Below are positions 23,143 to 23,983 of a stretch of DNA of 23,983 nt, piece by piece. Within the stretch, counting starts at the first letter, position 1; each line of letters opens with the position of its first letter. The notes below the pieces were generated by a model. It was not told where the DNA came from and searched no databases. It saw nothing but the letters and a program-made list of their open reading frames with translations. Source of the stretch: JANXXV01 sp038230275 (lineage in GTDB: Bacteria; Acidobacteriota; Terriglobia; Bryobacterales; Bryobacteraceae); the NCBI GenBank assembly GCA_038230275.1, contig JBBRNO010000102.1:1-23983 (forward strand), in the 5' to 3' direction. The position numbers and the translations under genes are program-made.

Positions 23143-23983
23143 TCAATGCGCCAGCGGGTCTGGGCGCAGTTGGAAGTGCAGCACCTTGCTGGTGGTCCCT
23201 TTGCCGCCTTCCAGGTGAAAGGTTGTTCGCGTAGCGTAGGTAGACCAGAGGCCCTTGCCTTTCCAGCCGGCCTTTGCGTCGTCAATGCGGCCGTCCATTC
23301 CTTTGGCGAAAAAGCCGATGGGATAGGGCACGCGGAGCGTTACCCATTTGCCGTTGACCAGCGCCATCAGCGCATCCTCGCCGTTGCCGGTAGCAATGGG
23401 CACGTTCTTGCCCAGGCCGAAGGTATCAAACTGATCCACCCAATCGTAGTAGCTGGCTTCGGCACTGCCTGAATCAGTGACACCTTTGAGTTGCGGGACC
23501 GGGAAGGGAGTGAGAGTCCAGCCTTCGGGGCAGTGCTGGCCGGTGGCGGTTGGACCGTTGAGAGGGCCTTTGCACTTGCGGCGGTCGAAACTGGCGAAGT
23601 GTCCGCTGGCGGTCACGGTCCACACCACGCCGTTGGTATCGATGTCCAGCCCGCGTGGCGAGAACCCTTGTACGGATGCCTTCGGGTTGTTATACGGCAA
23701 TTCGTAAATTTCAGCGAGAGCGGTTGCCGGCGGGTTTGTGCCGGGATTTAGACGAACGATGGATCCGGGGAAGCCCAGGACGGAGCCCCAGATGCTGCCG
23801 TCGGCCGGACTTACCGTGACGCCATAAAAGGCCGCGGCGATGCGCTTATCCTTGGCCGGATCCACGGGCTGGTTCGGCTCTACGTAGGCATCCCGCTTGC
23901 CGTTGCCGTTGGTATCCAGGATCAACGCCGTCCAGCCTTGCGATTTCTGTTCGTCGTGGGTTTCTTCAAACATCTTGCGGTTC
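23143..23983 (-). CDS. C-terminal part of a large secreted beta-propeller-like protein (partial, 5' end outside window)
   Basis: About 280 residues are in the window; the frame continues off the right edge (…NRKMFEETHDEQKSQGW), so the Met at 23973 is probably internal. Repeated blade-like segments are visible: WTALILDTNGNGKRD, GVTVSPADGSIWGSVLGFPGSIVRLNPG, GFSPRGLDIDTNGVVWTVTASGHFASFDRRKCKG and GKWVTLRVPYPIGFFAKGMDGRIDD. These resemble streptogramin-lyase/NHL-type propellers that Acidobacteria and some Proteobacteria secrete, often with an N-terminal carboxypeptidase-regulatory or cytochrome domain. The function is unknown. Cysteines in RRKCKGP and GQHCPEGW may form a disulfide. It ends 75 bp from the convergent Nudix gene; no good terminator is seen between them. 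Confidence 0.75.
   Translation of the reverse strand, partial: NRKMFEETHDEQKSQGWTALILDTNGNGKRDAYVEPNQPVDPAKDKRIAAAFYGVTVSPADGSIWGSVLGFPGSIVRLNPGTNPPATALAEIYELPYNNPKASVQGFSPRGLDIDTNGVVWTVTASGHFASFDRRKCKGPLNGPTATGQHCPEGWTLTPFPVPQLKGVTDSGSAEASYYDWVDQFDTFGLGKNVPIATGNGEDALMALVNGKWVTLRVPYPIGFFAKGMDGRIDDAKAGWKGKGLWSTYATRTTFHLEGGKGTTSKVLHFQLRPDPLAH

Overview
The window is moderately GC-rich chromosomal DNA. It most likely comes from an acidobacterium of the Solibacter/Bryobacter type. The main pointer is the large TonB-dependent receptor with an N-terminal carboxypeptidase-regulatory domain (7330-10989). Secreted proteins with cysteine-containing SLH repeats, a bacillithiol-type YpdA and a split Tad pilus cluster fit as well. 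The assignment is inferred from gene content; there is no rRNA in the window.

Layout. The first 135 bases are a non-coding tandem array with a 58-bp higher-order period. A MocR-type regulator (minus) is divergent from a secreted tandem Rid-domain protein (plus). Next comes a tightly packed minus-strand operon: alaS, a YpdA-like flavoprotein and an Rpn-type nuclease. The plus-strand TonB receptor follows and ends in a good terminator. FdhA-type formaldehyde dehydrogenase (minus) lies beyond it. Further right, in transcription order, is the selD-pyrF-SLH protein set (minus), head to head with a copper amine oxidase (plus). Then come a disrupted small gene, an SMR-like membrane protein (plus), the Tad pilus genes cpaB-tadB-tadC (minus), a secreted small protein and an IscU-like scaffold (both minus), a MutT-like Nudix hydrolase (plus), and the 3' part of a secreted beta-propeller-like protein running off the right edge (minus).

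Two things are invisible to ordinary ORF calling. (1) selD is longer than its open frame. An in-frame TGA at 16207-16209 sits exactly at the catalytic Cys/Sec position of the family, followed at the right distance by a 7-bp stem-loop with a GGU loop. The gene therefore encodes a selenocysteine-containing SelD, and the organism should decode UGA as Sec. The real selD start overlaps the start of the divergent amine oxidase by 27 bp. (2) The apparent gene desert at 18157-18641 is a small gene of a family with an ER-x-CCPF motif, cut in two by a 147-bp MITE-like element. The element has 22-bp imperfect terminal inverted repeats, 4-bp target duplications, and an internal REP-like palindrome whose core closely matches the tandem array at the left edge of the window.

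Smaller points: duplicated 4-codon mini-ORFs bridge tadB and tadC by stop/start relay. The YpdA-like enzyme has Thr at the position of the redox Cys14. The MocR protein has Asn in place of the PLP-anchoring Asp. Some starts look leaderless.
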